Shown: positions 17,830 to 25,875 of the stretch, piece after piece | Numbering within the stretch: the first letter of the stretch is position 1 | Layout of the letters: the number at the start of each line of letters is the position of its first letter | NCBI GenBank assembly: GCA_020248915.1 | Contig: JADCGP010000011.1 | Location: 183,356-247,355, forward strand | Reading direction: 5' to 3' | Origin: Rubrivivax sp. | Lineage (GTDB): Bacteria > Pseudomonadota > Gammaproteobacteria > Burkholderiales > Burkholderiaceae_C | Length of the DNA: 64,000 nt | Position numbers and translations under genes: made by a program | Notes under the pieces: generated by a model | What the model was told of the DNA's origin: nothing | The model's database searches: none | The model's input: only the letters and a program-made list of their open reading frames with translations

Positions 17830-18725
17830 GCCCGGCCACGACGGACGGCGATGCCCGCCGCGACGCGCTGATCGCGGCGATGCCGGCGGTCTTCGTCGGC
17901 ATCTGGAGCACCGGCTTCGTGGTCGCGCGGTTCGGCATGCCGCACGCCGGGCCGATGGACTTCCTCGCCTGGCGCTACGCGCTGTCGATCGCCTGCTTCC
18001 TGGTGTGGATCCGCTGGGCCGGCGCGGTCTGGCCGCAGGGGCGGGCGCAGTGGGGACATCTGGCGGTGGTGGGCGTGCTGATCCACGCCGGCTACCTCGG
18101 CGGCGTGTGGACCGCGGTGAAGGCCGGCATGGGCGCGGGCACCTCGGCGTTGATCGTCGGCCTGCAGCCGGTGTTGACCGCCCTGTGGGTCAGCTGGACC
18201 GGGCAGGAGCGGCGAGTGACGCCGCGCCAGTGGCTCGGCCTCGCGCTCGGGCTGGCCGGGCTGGTGCTGGTCGTCTGGCGCAAGCTCGGCGTCGGCGAGA
18301 TCACGGCGTTCAACCTGGGCGCGGCGGTGCTGGCCCTGGTGGCCATCACCGCCGGCACGCTGTACCAGAAGCGCCACGTGGCGCCCTGCGACGTGCGCAC
18401 AGCCAACTGCGTGCAGCTGACGGCGGCCCTGGCGGTGACGCTGCCGCTGGCCCTGCTCGAGACCGCGCCGTTCGACCTGCACCCGCAGCTGCTCGGCGCA
18501 ATGGCGTGGTCGGTGCTGGCCCTCACGCTGGGCGGCAGCTCGCTGCTGTACCTGCTGATCCAGCGCGGCGCGGCCACCCGCGTGTCGAGCCTGATGTACC
18601 TCGTGCCGCCGTGCACGGCGCTGCTCGGCTGGCTGCTGTTCGACGAGACGCTGGGCGCGCTGGTGCTGATCGGGCTGGCGCTCACCGCCGTCGGCGTGGC
18701 CCTCGTCGTCCGTGAACGAACCTGA
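17826..18725 (+). CDS. DMT superfamily (EamA) transporter
   Basis: The protein of about 299 residues has ten predicted transmembrane helices in two EamA halves. The first half includes PAVFVGIWSTGFVVARFG and MDFLAWRYALSIACF. The second ends LLGWLLFDETLGALVLIGLALTAVG, the usual EamA pattern of Glu before helix 9. Members export amino acids or metabolites; the substrate is unknown. The TTG at 17826 overlaps the pgsA stop (TTGA) and is chosen for coupling; an ATG at 17880 is the alternative. Confidence 0.82.
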   Translation: MSPATTDGDARRDALIAAMPAVFVGIWSTGFVVARFGMPHAGPMDFLAWRYALSIACFLVWIRWAGAVWPQGRAQWGHLAVVGVLIHAGYLGGVWTAVKAGMGAGTSALIVGLQPVLTALWVSWTGQERRVTPRQWLGLALGLAGLVLVVWRKLGVGEITAFNLGAAVLALVAITAGTLYQKRHVAPCDVRTANCVQLTAALAVTLPLALLETAPFDLHPQLLGAMAWSVLALTLGGSSLLYLLIQRGAATRVSSLMYLVPPCTALLGWLLFDETLGALVLIGLALTAVGVALVVRERT

Positions 18726-18741
18726 GACCCTGGAGACCCGC

Positions 18742-19830
18742 ATGAGCAAGCACCGCATCGCCGTCATCGCCGGCGACGGCATCGGCAAGGAAGTGATGCC
18801 CGAGGGGCTGCGCGCGCTCGACGCCGCCGCCCGCCGGCACGGCATCGCGCTCGAGGTCGACGAGTTCGACTTCGCGAGCTGCGACTACCACGCGAAGCAC
18901 GGCGAGATGATGCCGCCGGACTGGAAGGACCGCATCGGCGGCCACGAGGCGATCTTCTTCGGCGCCGTCGGCTGGCCCGCCGCGGTGCCCGACCACGTCT
19001 CGCTGTGGGGCAGCCTGCTGAAGTTCCGGCGCGAGTTCGACCAGTACGTCAACCTGCGCCCGGCGCGGCTGATGCCGGGCATCCGCAGCCCGCTGGTCGA
19101 CCGGGCCGGCCAGCCGCTTGCCCCCGGCGCGATCGACATGTGGATCGTGCGCGAGAACACCGAGGGCGAGTACTCGAGCGTGGGCGGGCGAATGTACGCC
19201 GGCACCGAGCGCGAGATCGTGATCCAGGAGACGATCATGTCGCGCCACGGCGTGGACCGGGTCCTGAAGTTCGCCTTCGAGCTCGCCGCCTCGCGTCCGC
19301 GGCGCAAGCTGACCTCGGCCACCAAGAGCAACGGCATCTCGATCACGATGCCGTACTGGGACGAACGCGTGCAGGCGATGGCGGCGCAGTACCCGCAGGT
19401 CGCGCTCGACCAGTTCCACATCGACATCCTCACGGCGCACTTCGTGCAGCGGCCGCAGCAGTTCGACGTCGTCGTGGCGAGCAACCTGTTCGGCGACATC
19501 CTGTCCGACCTCGGACCGGCCTGCACCGGCACCATCGGCATCGCGCCCTCGGCGAACCTGAACCCGACGCGGGCCTGGCCGAGCCTGTTCGAGCCGGTGC
19601 ACGGCTCGGCGCCCGACATCGCCGGCAAGGGCGTGGCCAACCCGATCGGGCAGGTCTGGAGCGCAGCCATGATGCTCGATTTCCTCGGCCACCGCGACGC
19701 GCACGACACCGTGCTCGGCGCGATCGAGCGCGTGCTTGCCGACCCGGCCGCGCCGCGCACGCCCGACCTCGGCGGCCGCGCCGGTACGGCCGACCTCGGC
19801 CGTGCCATCGCGCAGGTGATCGCGGGCTGA
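18742..19830 (+). CDS. Tartrate/D-malate dehydrogenase (decarboxylating family)
   Basis: The 362-residue enzyme belongs to the beta-decarboxylating dehydrogenase family. It has IAGDGIGKEVMPEGL, the substrate loop VRENTEGEYSSVGGR, TSATKSNGI, and the metal/NAD region ASNLFGDILSDLGPA and FEPVHGSAPDIAGKGVANPIG. The sequence class (IPMDH-like, with Trp-rich GAVGWPAAVPDHVSLWGSLL) fits tartrate or D-malate dehydrogenase (TtuC/DmlA) better than LeuB. It oxidises D-malate or tartrate with NAD+ and Mn2+. The ATG at 18742 has a GGAG nearby and is preferred over the GTG at 18712. Confidence 0.87.
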   Translation: MSKHRIAVIAGDGIGKEVMPEGLRALDAAARRHGIALEVDEFDFASCDYHAKHGEMMPPDWKDRIGGHEAIFFGAVGWPAAVPDHVSLWGSLLKFRREFDQYVNLRPARLMPGIRSPLVDRAGQPLAPGAIDMWIVRENTEGEYSSVGGRMYAGTEREIVIQETIMSRHGVDRVLKFAFELAASRPRRKLTSATKSNGISITMPYWDERVQAMAAQYPQVALDQFHIDILTAHFVQRPQQFDVVVASNLFGDILSDLGPACTGTIGIAPSANLNPTRAWPSLFEPVHGSAPDIAGKGVANPIGQVWSAAMMLDFLGHRDAHDTVLGAIERVLADPAAPRTPDLGGRAGTADLGRAIAQVIAG

Positions 19831-19885
19831 GGCGCGCTTCGTGGCCGGGCGGCGCCTGCGCAGACACCTAGAATCGCGCTCCCGC

Positions 19886-19915
19886 TTGACACCTCGCGAA
19901 GCGCGGCGATGTAAT
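19886..19915 (+). promoter_or_regulatory. Sigma70-type promoter of the HU gene
   Basis: A perfect -35 TTGACA (19886-19891) is followed by an 18-bp spacer and TGTAAT (19910-19915), which matches five of six bases of the -10 consensus. The transcript would have a leader of about 115 nt before the GTG at 20039. Confidence 0.7.
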
Positions 19916-20038
19916 GGAAAGATCGCCCGGACTCGCGCAGCCGTGCCAGCCGGGGCAGCCCGCGGGCCGTAGCGCCGGGCAGGGGCGGCAGCCGCCGCGT
20001 CATCGCAGAGTCGGGACAGCTCCACAGGAGGCAGCGTC

Positions 20039-20311
20039 GTGAACAAGTCGGAACTGATCGAGCAGATCGCAAGCCGCGCCGACATCTCCAAGGCCGCGGC
20101 CACCCGCGCGATCGACGCGATGACCGACGCGGTCCGCACGACGCTGAAGAAGGGCGGCACGGTCACGATCACCGGTTTCGGCACCTTCGCCTCGGCCAAG
20201 CGGGCCGCCCGCACCGGCCGCAACCCGCGCACGGGCGCGCCGATCAAGATCAAGTCCGCCCGGGTGCCCAAGTTCAAGCCGGGAAAGGCGCTGCGCGAGT
20301 CGATCCGCTAG
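20039..20311 (+). CDS. HU-family DNA-binding protein
   Basis: The 90-residue protein is a standard HU. It has the helical N-terminal MNKSELIEQIASRADISKAAATRAID, the family signature GFGTFASAKRAARTGRNPRTG and the basic beta-arm around residues 55-75 with the DNA-intercalating proline (RNPRTG). It compacts and bends DNA in the nucleoid. The GTG start follows a strong AGGAGG seven bases upstream. tRNA-Val follows after about 45 bp. Confidence 0.95.
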   Translation: MNKSELIEQIASRADISKAAATRAIDAMTDAVRTTLKKGGTVTITGFGTFASAKRAARTGRNPRTGAPIKIKSARVPKFKPGKALRESIR

Positions 20312-20322
20312 CGCGTTGCCGG

Positions 20323-20341
20323 CGCGGGCAGCCTGCCCGCG
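20323..20341. repeat. Inverted repeat between HU and tRNA-Val
   Basis: CGCGGGCAG, one base, then CTGCCCGCG make a perfect 9-bp palindrome. It may end the HU transcript or mark RNA processing before the tRNA. No U-tract follows. Confidence 0.4.
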
Positions 20342-20355
20342 GCTCCGTCTCCACG

Positions 20356-20431
20356 GGGTGCTTAGCTCAGCCGGTAGAGCGGCGCCCTTACAAGGCGTAG
20401 GTCGGCGGTTCGATCCCGTCAGCACCCACCA
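20356..20431 (+). tRNA. tRNA-Val (anticodon TAC)
   Basis: The 76-nt sequence folds as a cloverleaf. GGGTGCT pairs with AGCACCC in the acceptor, the D arm is GCTCAGCCGGTAGAGC, the anticodon loop is CTTACAA on stem GCGCC/GGCGT, and the T arm contains GGTTCGATCCC. ACCA is encoded. Anticodon TAC reads valine codons. Confidence 0.96.
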
Positions 20432-20607
20432 CCTCCGACTAGAATCCGCGCCGCTTGGGGCTGCCGGGCGGCAACCGGCGACGGTCGGCCCCGGCGGCGG
20501 CGAGCGGGCGATGCCCCGTGCATCGTTCCGTCGCCTCTCGCAAAGGCAGCCGCCGCTGTCTGTGCGCGCCCCTCTTCGTCACCGCCCAGACCTGCAGCGA
20601 CCGCCCG

Positions 20608-22515
20608 ATGTTCGACCTCATCCGCAACCACCAGCGCCTGACGCTCGGGCTTCTGCTGCTGCTGATCATCCCCTCGTTCATCTTCTTCGGCATCGAGGGC
20701 TACGCGCGCTTCACCGGGGCTGGCAACGAGACGGTCGCCCAGGTCGGCCGGGTCAAGGTGACCCGGGCCGAGTGGGACCAGGCGCACCAGCGCTTCGTCG
20801 ATCGCGCCCGGCGCCAGCAGCCGGGCCTGGATGTCTCCACGCTCGAGACCCCTTCGGCGCGCCGCGACACTCTGGACGCGATCGTGCGCGAGCGCACGCT
20901 GCTGGCCGCCGCGGCCGACATGCACCTGACGCCCTCCGACGCGCGGCTGCAGCGGCTGTTCGTCAGCGACCCGCAGTACGTGGGGCTGCGCAACCCCGAT
21001 GGCAGCGTCAACCGCGACCTGCTGGCGATCCAGGGCATGAACTCGCAGATGCTGGAGCAGTCGCTGCGCCAGGAATACGCGATGCGGCAGGTGCTGGCCG
21101 GCGTGGAGCAGAGCGGCTTCGCTCCGGTGGCGGTGGCCGCGCGCGGCCTGGACGCGCTGCTCGAGCGCCGCGAGGTGCAACTGCAGCGCTTCGACCCGGC
21201 CGCGTACCGCGCGCGCATCAACCCGGGCGACGCCGAGATCGAGGCTTACTACAAGGCCAACGAGCCGCAGTTCCGGGCCCCGGAGCAGGCGCAGATCGAG
21301 TACGTCCAGCTCGACCTCGACGCGCTGGGCAAGGGCCTCGAGGTCGGCGAGGACGAAGCCCGGCGCTTCTACGAGGCCAACGCCGCGCGCTACACCACGC
21401 CCCAGGAGCGCCGCGCCAGCCATATCCTCGTCAAGGCCGACTCCGGCGCGAGCGCCGCCGACCGCGCCAAGGCCAAGGCCCGGGCCACGCAGCTGCTCGA
21501 GCAGGCGCGCGCCAACCCCGCCGGCTTCGCCGAGTTGGCGCGCAAGAACTCCGACGACCCCGGCTCGGCCGCGCAGGGCGGCGACCTGGACTTCTTCGCC
21601 CGCGGCTCGATGGTCAAGCCTTTCGAGGACGCCACCTGGGCACTGAACCCTGGCCAGATCTCGGACGTCGTCGAGAGCGACTTCGGCTACCACGTGATCC
21701 TGCTGACCGCGGTGCGTGGCGGCGAACGCAAGCCGTTCGAGTCGGCGCGCGCGGAGATCCTGGCCGAACTGCGCAGCACCCAGCTCGCGCGCAAGTGGCC
21801 CGAGGCTGCCGAGCAGTTCACCAACGCCGCGTACGAGCAGCCCGACAGCCTGCAGCCGCTCGTGGACAAGTTCAAGCTCGTCCGGCAGACGGCCACCGTG
21901 CAGCGCCGCGCCGCGCCCGGCGTGACCGGCGCGCTCGCCTCGCAGAAGCTGCTCGACGCCGTGTTCTCCAACGACGCGGTGAAGAACAAGCGCAACACCG
22001 ACGCCGTCGAGGTCGGTCCCAACCAGCTGGTGGCTGCGCGCGTCGTCAAGCACGAGCCGGCGCGCGCGCTGGCGCTGGCCGAGGTGCGCGATCGCGTGCG
22101 CGAGCGCGTGGTGGCTGCACAGGCGGCGGCCATGGCGCGCACCGAGGCTGCCGCGCGCCTGGCGGCGCTGCGGCAGGCGCCCGCGGAGGCGCTGCCGCAG
22201 ACCATCGTGCTGTCGCGGATGCAAACCCTCGGCGCGCCGCGCGAGGTGATCGACACCGTGCTGCGCGCCGACCCCGCGAAGCTGCCGCACCTGGCGCAGG
22301 TGGACCTCGGCGACGCGGGCACCTTCCTGCTGCGCGTGACGCGGGTGCTGCCGCGCGAGGTGCCCGCCGATGCCGAGGAAGGCCTGCGGCGCCAGTTCGC
22401 CCAGACTTGGTCGGCGGCCGAAACCGAGGCCTACCTCGGGGCGCTGAAGAAGCGCCACCGGGCCGAGGTCAAGCCGGCCGCCGCGGCGGCGCGCGCGGCT
22501 TCGGCGCCGACCTGA
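20608..22515 (+). CDS. ppiD: Periplasmic folding chaperone PpiD / SurA_N-PpiC protein
   Basis: The 635-residue protein begins with a short cytoplasmic segment and one transmembrane helix (LTLGLLLLLIIPSFIFFGIEGY, residues 11-32), as in PpiD. A SurA-N-like domain follows. A parvulin rotamase domain lies near residues 265-370 (ERRASHILVKAD, GGDLDFFARGSMVKPFEDA, VESDFGYHVILL), and a long helical C-terminal part closes the protein. It assists outer-membrane protein folding from the inner membrane. The ATG at 20608 directly precedes the family's MFDLIRNHQR start. A TAGAAT box at 20440-20445 may be its promoter. Confidence 0.92.
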   Translation: MFDLIRNHQRLTLGLLLLLIIPSFIFFGIEGYARFTGAGNETVAQVGRVKVTRAEWDQAHQRFVDRARRQQPGLDVSTLETPSARRDTLDAIVRERTLLAAAADMHLTPSDARLQRLFVSDPQYVGLRNPDGSVNRDLLAIQGMNSQMLEQSLRQEYAMRQVLAGVEQSGFAPVAVAARGLDALLERREVQLQRFDPAAYRARINPGDAEIEAYYKANEPQFRAPEQAQIEYVQLDLDALGKGLEVGEDEARRFYEANAARYTTPQERRASHILVKADSGASAADRAKAKARATQLLEQARANPAGFAELARKNSDDPGSAAQGGDLDFFARGSMVKPFEDATWALNPGQISDVVESDFGYHVILLTAVRGGERKPFESARAEILAELRSTQLARKWPEAAEQFTNAAYEQPDSLQPLVDKFKLVRQTATVQRRAAPGVTGALASQKLLDAVFSNDAVKNKRNTDAVEVGPNQLVAARVVKHEPARALALAEVRDRVRERVVAAQAAAMARTEAAARLAALRQAPAEALPQTIVLSRMQTLGAPREVIDTVLRADPAKLPHLAQVDLGDAGTFLLRVTRVLPREVPADAEEGLRRQFAQTWSAAETEAYLGALKKRHRAEVKPAAAAARAASAPT

Positions 22516-22628
22516 TCGCCCGCCCGGGCGTCGGGCCTGTGCCTGGCGGCGGCTCGCCCCGACGCCGCTGTCGTCCCCTTGGCCTGCCGCCCAGGCAGTG
22601 CGGCGGCTATACTGGAAAGCTCCCGTCG

Positions 22629-22704
22629 GTGGCTGTAGCTCAGTTGGTAGAGTCCCAGATTGTGATTCTGGTCGTCGTGGGTTCGAGTCCCATCAGCCAC
22701 CCCA
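22629..22704 (+). tRNA. tRNA-His (anticodon GTG)
   Basis: The cloverleaf has acceptor GTGGCTG/CAGCCAC, D arm GCTCAGTTGGTAGAGT, anticodon loop TTGTGAT on stem CCAGA/TCTGG, and T arm GGGTTCGAGTCCC. C73 and CCA are encoded. The G at 22628 can serve as the histidine-specific G-1 opposite C73. A TATACT -10 box lies at 22608-22613. Integrase remnants immediately downstream suggest that its 3' end was an attachment site. Confidence 0.96.
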
Positions 22705-22818
22705 TCCCTCTTCAAGTCCCCGCTAAGTTGTTGATTTCTCAAGAAAATAAATGACTTAGCGCAGCGTATGAGCTGCGGTTGTTACACGGTCTGTCACACA
22801 ACTCTGTGGTACAGGACC

Positions 22819-23373
22819 ATGAAACAAATCGCTGAACATCTATACGCACGCGGCAAAGCTGGCAAGCTCTGCTGCCACATCCGCATCCCTTCCAAGCTCC
22901 AGGCTGCCTACCCTCGCGGCAAGGCCCACATCACCAACGCCTTGGGCACGAGTGATGTGGATGAGGGCAAGAGGCTTCTCGCCACAGAACTGGCGTGCAT
23001 CTACGACGAGTTCGCTCGCAAAGAGAGCGCCCTGGCGGTCAAGGCCGCTCAGCGTGCCGCTCGCTCGGCTCAACGTCTGACTGCGCTCACTGATGCTCAG
23101 GTCCACGCTATCGCGGCCAATTGGGTGCATCAGTAGTTGCTGACAGACGACCTGGTGCGCAGCAGAGGACTTGACGACGACGAGTTCGAGGCATTGGACA
23201 CTCAACTGCAGCAGCAGCGTAAAGAGCTCGGTCGCCTGCTGTCGCAGGGCAAGGTTGAGCCCATCCTGCCTGCAATGCGCGGCTTCATTCACCTTTTGGG
23301 GGCCGACGTCGAGCTCCCGCCGGACCAAGAGCGCCAGGTCGGATACAAGTTCCTCGAAGCCGTCGTCCAGACA
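22819..23373 (+). pseudogene. Tyrosine recombinase (phage-type integrase) 5' remnant with in-frame stop
   Basis: From the ATG at 22819 the reading frame gives MKQIAEHLYARGKAGKLCCHIRIPSKLQAAY, the Arm-type N-terminus of phage/island integrases (DUF6538-like). It then gives a helical stretch (LDDDEFEALDTQLQQQRKELGRLLSQG...KFLEAVVQT) known from the same family. A TAG at 23134-23136 interrupts the frame, which continues unchanged after it. Homology stops at about 23373, so the whole catalytic half with the R-H-R-Y residues is missing. Position right after tRNA-His is typical for an integrase. Lower GC and different codon use mark it as foreign. Confidence 0.75.
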
Positions 23374-23592
23374 CCGGGCATTCGACTTGAGGGCTGCTGC
23401 GAGGGGCAGGTCGGTGTAGCTGCGCAGGTTCATCACGCGCGACTTGCCGGCGAAGCGGTAGCGCAGTCGCCAGTGCGGCGCCGTGCGATCGGGCCGCCAG
23501 GTCAGCACCAGCCCGTCGCCATCAGTGCGCCCCTCGAAGCGTTCACCGGCCTTGATCCAGTACCGGATCGCGACGTCGGTCAGCTTGCCCAT
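23374..23592 (-). pseudogene. P4-type integrase N-terminal (DUF4102) remnant
   Basis: Read leftward from an ATG at 23592, the first 73 residues are MGKLTDVAIRYWIKAGERF, EGRTDGDGLVLTW, RLRYRFAGKSRVMNLRSYTDLPLAAA. This is the DNA-arm-binding domain of P4-family integrases. Homology ends at about 23374, exactly where the other integrase fragment ends on the opposite strand. The core-binding and catalytic domains are absent. The open frame continuing leftward is only the antisense of the first remnant. Confidence 0.75.
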
Positions 23593-23606
23593 CGTCCACC
23601 CCGCGT

Positions 23607-23644
23607 GTGTACCCGGAAAGGGCCCCGGACCGTTCCGGGTACAC
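23607..23644. repeat. Perfect 12-bp inverted repeat upstream of the P4-type integrase remnant
   Basis: GTGTACCCGGAA and its exact reverse complement TTCCGGGTACAC are separated by 14 bp. The structure lies 15 bp upstream of the leftward integrase start and 2 bp before the IS630 target TA. It could be an operator, an arm site or the integrase gene's regulatory hairpin. Confidence 0.7.
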
Positions 23645-23648
23645 GCTA

Positions 23649-23662
23649 GTGTAGTGCGCGCC
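23649..23662 (+). repeat. Left terminal inverted repeat of the IS630 element
   Basis: The sequence starts GTGTAGTGCGCG. Its first 12 bases match the complement of the right end, and a TA precedes it. Confidence 0.85.
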
Positions 23663-23715
23663 AAGTCGTAGAACTTAATTGCCCCGGCATACTCCAACCG
23701 CCCAGGAGGTGGGCG

Positions 23716-24798
23716 ATGCGGGTTGCAAAGACGATCGAGTTGGATGCGCAGACGGACCGGGAGCTGCGGGTGCTGTCTCAGCGCAAGCGCATCGAGGTGC
23801 GTCTTCAGCAGCGTGCCCGGATCGTGCTGCTGGCAGCCAAGGGCATGCAGAACAAGGGGATCGCACTTGAGGTGGGCCTGGACCGGCGCCAGGTGGCGCT
23901 GTGGCGGGCGCGCTTCCTCGAGGGTGGCATCGACGCGCTGCGCAAGGACGCGCCGCGGTCTGGACGGCCTGCCAACGTGATGTCGGCGATGGAGTCGCGC
24001 ATCGTGCAGGCCACGCTGCACGAGCGGCCGGCCAACGCCACGCACTGGAGTACCCGCACGCTGGCCGAACACCTGGGTATCGGTGCGACTACGGTGCGCA
24101 CGGCCTGGCGCCGCAACGGCCTGAAGCCTCATCTGAGCCGTACCTTCAAGGTCTCGCGAGATCCGCGTTTCCAGGACAAGCTGCTGGACGTGGTGGGCCT
24201 GTACCTGAACCCGCCGGAGCACGCCCTGGTGCTCAGCTGCGACGAGAAGAGCCAGATCCAGGCGCTCAACCGAACGCAGCCCGGGCTGCCGATGAAGGCC
24301 GGGCGTGCGGGCACCGTCACCCACGACTACAAGCGGCACGGCACGACAACGCTGTTTGCGGCGCTGAATACGCTCGATGGAAGCGTGATCTCGATGTGCC
24401 AGCCCCGTCACCGGCACACCGAGTGGTTGAAGTTCCTGCGCCTGATCGACCGCAAGACGCCCAAGGGCCTGACGCTGCACCTGGTGGTGGACAACTACGC
24501 CACGCACAGCCATCCCGAGGTTCAGGCTTGGCTGGCCAGGCACCCTCGCTTCGTCATGCACTTCACCCCGACGGGCGCCTCGTGGCTGAACATGGTCGAG
24601 CGCTTCTTCCGCGACATCACCGCCAAGCGCATCCGGCGCGACAGCTTCACCAGCGTGCCTGAGCTCGAGCTGGCCATCGACCTGTACGTCGCCAATCACA
24701 ACGCCGAGCCGAAACCGTTCATATGGACAGCCAGTGCCTCGGACATCCTGGCTAAGGTGACCAGAGCCAAGGCAGCGCTGGCAGCTGTCTCAAGATAA
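23716..24798 (+). CDS. IS630 family transposase
   Basis: The 360-residue protein has an N-terminal helix-turn-helix (LRKDAPRSGRPANVMS follows the HTH, and the HTHs span about residues 40-130) and a DDE catalytic core. First Asp is in VLSCDEKSQIQALNR, second Asp in LHLVVDNYATHSHPEV, and Glu in GASWLNMVERFFRDIT. All three acidic residues are present and the frame is unbroken, so the enzyme is probably active. A strong AGGAGG precedes the ATG. It lies between its own inverted repeats. Confidence 0.95.
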   Translation: MRVAKTIELDAQTDRELRVLSQRKRIEVRLQQRARIVLLAAKGMQNKGIALEVGLDRRQVALWRARFLEGGIDALRKDAPRSGRPANVMSAMESRIVQATLHERPANATHWSTRTLAEHLGIGATTVRTAWRRNGLKPHLSRTFKVSRDPRFQDKLLDVVGLYLNPPEHALVLSCDEKSQIQALNRTQPGLPMKAGRAGTVTHDYKRHGTTTLFAALNTLDGSVISMCQPRHRHTEWLKFLRLIDRKTPKGLTLHLVVDNYATHSHPEVQAWLARHPRFVMHFTPTGASWLNMVERFFRDITAKRIRRDSFTSVPELELAIDLYVANHNAEPKPFIWTASASDILAKVTRAKAALAAVSR

Positions 24799-24810
24799 GT
24801 GCACAACAGG

Positions 24811-24824
24811 ACCGCGCACTACAC
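24811..24824 (-). repeat. Right terminal inverted repeat of the IS630 element
   Basis: GCGCACTACAC ends at 24824, complementary to the left terminus, and is followed by TA at 24825-24826. Confidence 0.85.
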
Positions 24825-24826
24825 TA

Positions 24827-24942
24827 GGGCACACGGAAATTCTGGGATGGGGTGGGACGCTGTTCAACCTCCCGAAACGCTAAGCCCGTGTAAACGCTGG
24901 ACTTTCCGGCCGCTTGGGGGTGTCAAGAGACCCCGTGGAACC
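24827..24942. other. Non-coding remainder of the mobile-DNA scar
   Basis: No gene is visible here. The stretch contains GGGATGGGGTGG (24844-24855), the reverse complement of 12 bases spanning the 3' end of tRNA-His. It is the last sequence unlike the backbone before the yicC stop codon. Confidence 0.4.
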
Positions 24943-25842
24943 TCACTCGATGTTCTGCACCTGCTCGCGCATCTGCTCGATCAGGACCTTCATGTCCACC
25001 GAGATGCCGGTCAGCTCGAGCGCAGCCGACTTGCTGCCGAGCGTGTTGGCCTCGCGGTGCAGTTCCTGGATCAGGAAGTCGAGCCGCTTGCCGACCTCGC
25101 CGCCGGCGTCCAGCAGGCGGTCGATCTCGTCGAGGTGGGCCTGCAGGCGCGACAACTCCTCGGCCACGTCGATCCGGATCGCGTAGGCGGCGGCCTCGGC
25201 GAGCGCCCGCTCCTGCACGGCGGCCGCGGCCACGCCGGCGGCCCCCTGCACCGCATGCAGCGCCTCGTTCCAGCGCTCGACGAAGCGCTGCTGCTGGCGC
25301 TGCACGACCGAAGGCACCAGCGGGCCGGCGCGTCCGGCCAGTTGGCGCAGCTGCGCGATCCTCTCGCGCAGCGTCGCGGCCAGGCGATCGCCCTCCCGGG
25401 CACGCGCCTCGGCGAGCCCGGCCAGGCAGGCGCGGGCGGCCGCCAGCACCGCCTCGTCGGCGCGCGGCGCTGCCGCGGCGCTGCGGCACCAGGCGAGCGC
25501 CTCGTTCACGGACAGCGGCCGCGCGTCCGGCAGCCGGGCGGTCACCTCGGCCTGCAGCGCGGCCAGCCGGGCGAGCTGGTCCGCGCCGGGCTGCGGCCAG
25601 GGGTCGGCAGCCTCGCGGCCGGCGGCGATGCGAAGCTCGACCTTGCCGCGCCGCAGCCGGGCGCCGGCCAGATCGCGCAGGGCCGGCTCCAGGCCCCGCA
25701 GTTCGTCGGGCAGGCGCAGCGAGAGGTCGAGGAAGCGGCCGTTCACCGAGCGGGCCTCGACAGTCAAATTGGCCGCGCCATCGTTGCCATCGGCGCCCTC
25801 TGTGCCGGCGACGGCGTAACCCGTCATGCTATAAACAGTCAT
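24943..25842 (-). CDS. yicC: YicC family endoribonuclease
   Basis: The 299-residue protein begins MTVYSMTGYAVAG and has the N-terminal YicC_N block (VEARSVNGRFLDLSLRLPDEL). It ends with the DUF1732 C-terminus (GKRLDFLIQELHREANTLGSKS...DMKVLIEQMREQVQN). E. coli YicC is an RNase acting on structured and small RNAs, including RyhB; the same activity is inferred here. The start at 25842 lies 33 bp from the divergent kinase gene. Confidence 0.93.
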   Translation of the reverse strand: MTVYSMTGYAVAGTEGADGNDGAANLTVEARSVNGRFLDLSLRLPDELRGLEPALRDLAGARLRRGKVELRIAAGREAADPWPQPGADQLARLAALQAEVTARLPDARPLSVNEALAWCRSAAAAPRADEAVLAAARACLAGLAEARAREGDRLAATLRERIAQLRQLAGRAGPLVPSVVQRQQQRFVERWNEALHAVQGAAGVAAAAVQERALAEAAAYAIRIDVAEELSRLQAHLDEIDRLLDAGGEVGKRLDFLIQELHREANTLGSKSAALELTGISVDMKVLIEQMREQVQNIE

Positions 25843-25875
25843 CGTCCCGCGCCGCCTCCGGACCCGACGCGCATT

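Larger units (their letters stand above)
23649..24824 (+). mobile_element. Complete IS630-family insertion sequence, 1176 bp
   Basis: Terminal inverted repeats GTGTAGTGCGCG (left) and its complement (right) bound the element. TA dinucleotides at 23647-23648 and 24825-24826 are the target duplication typical of IS630/Tc1-mariner elements. It carries one intact transposase gene. It landed in the integrase scar, so it arrived after the scar or helped form it. Confidence 0.9.

Noticed and set aside
18712..18741. GTG at 18712 as the start of the tartrate/D-malate dehydrogenase
   Set aside because: It lies within the transporter 3' end and would add ten residues not typical for the family; the ATG at 18742 starts right at the conserved N-terminus.
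24900..24942. GGGGT...ACCCC hairpin as a yicC terminator
   Set aside because: The stem is only 5 bp, has an 8-nt loop and no U-tract on the minus strand.
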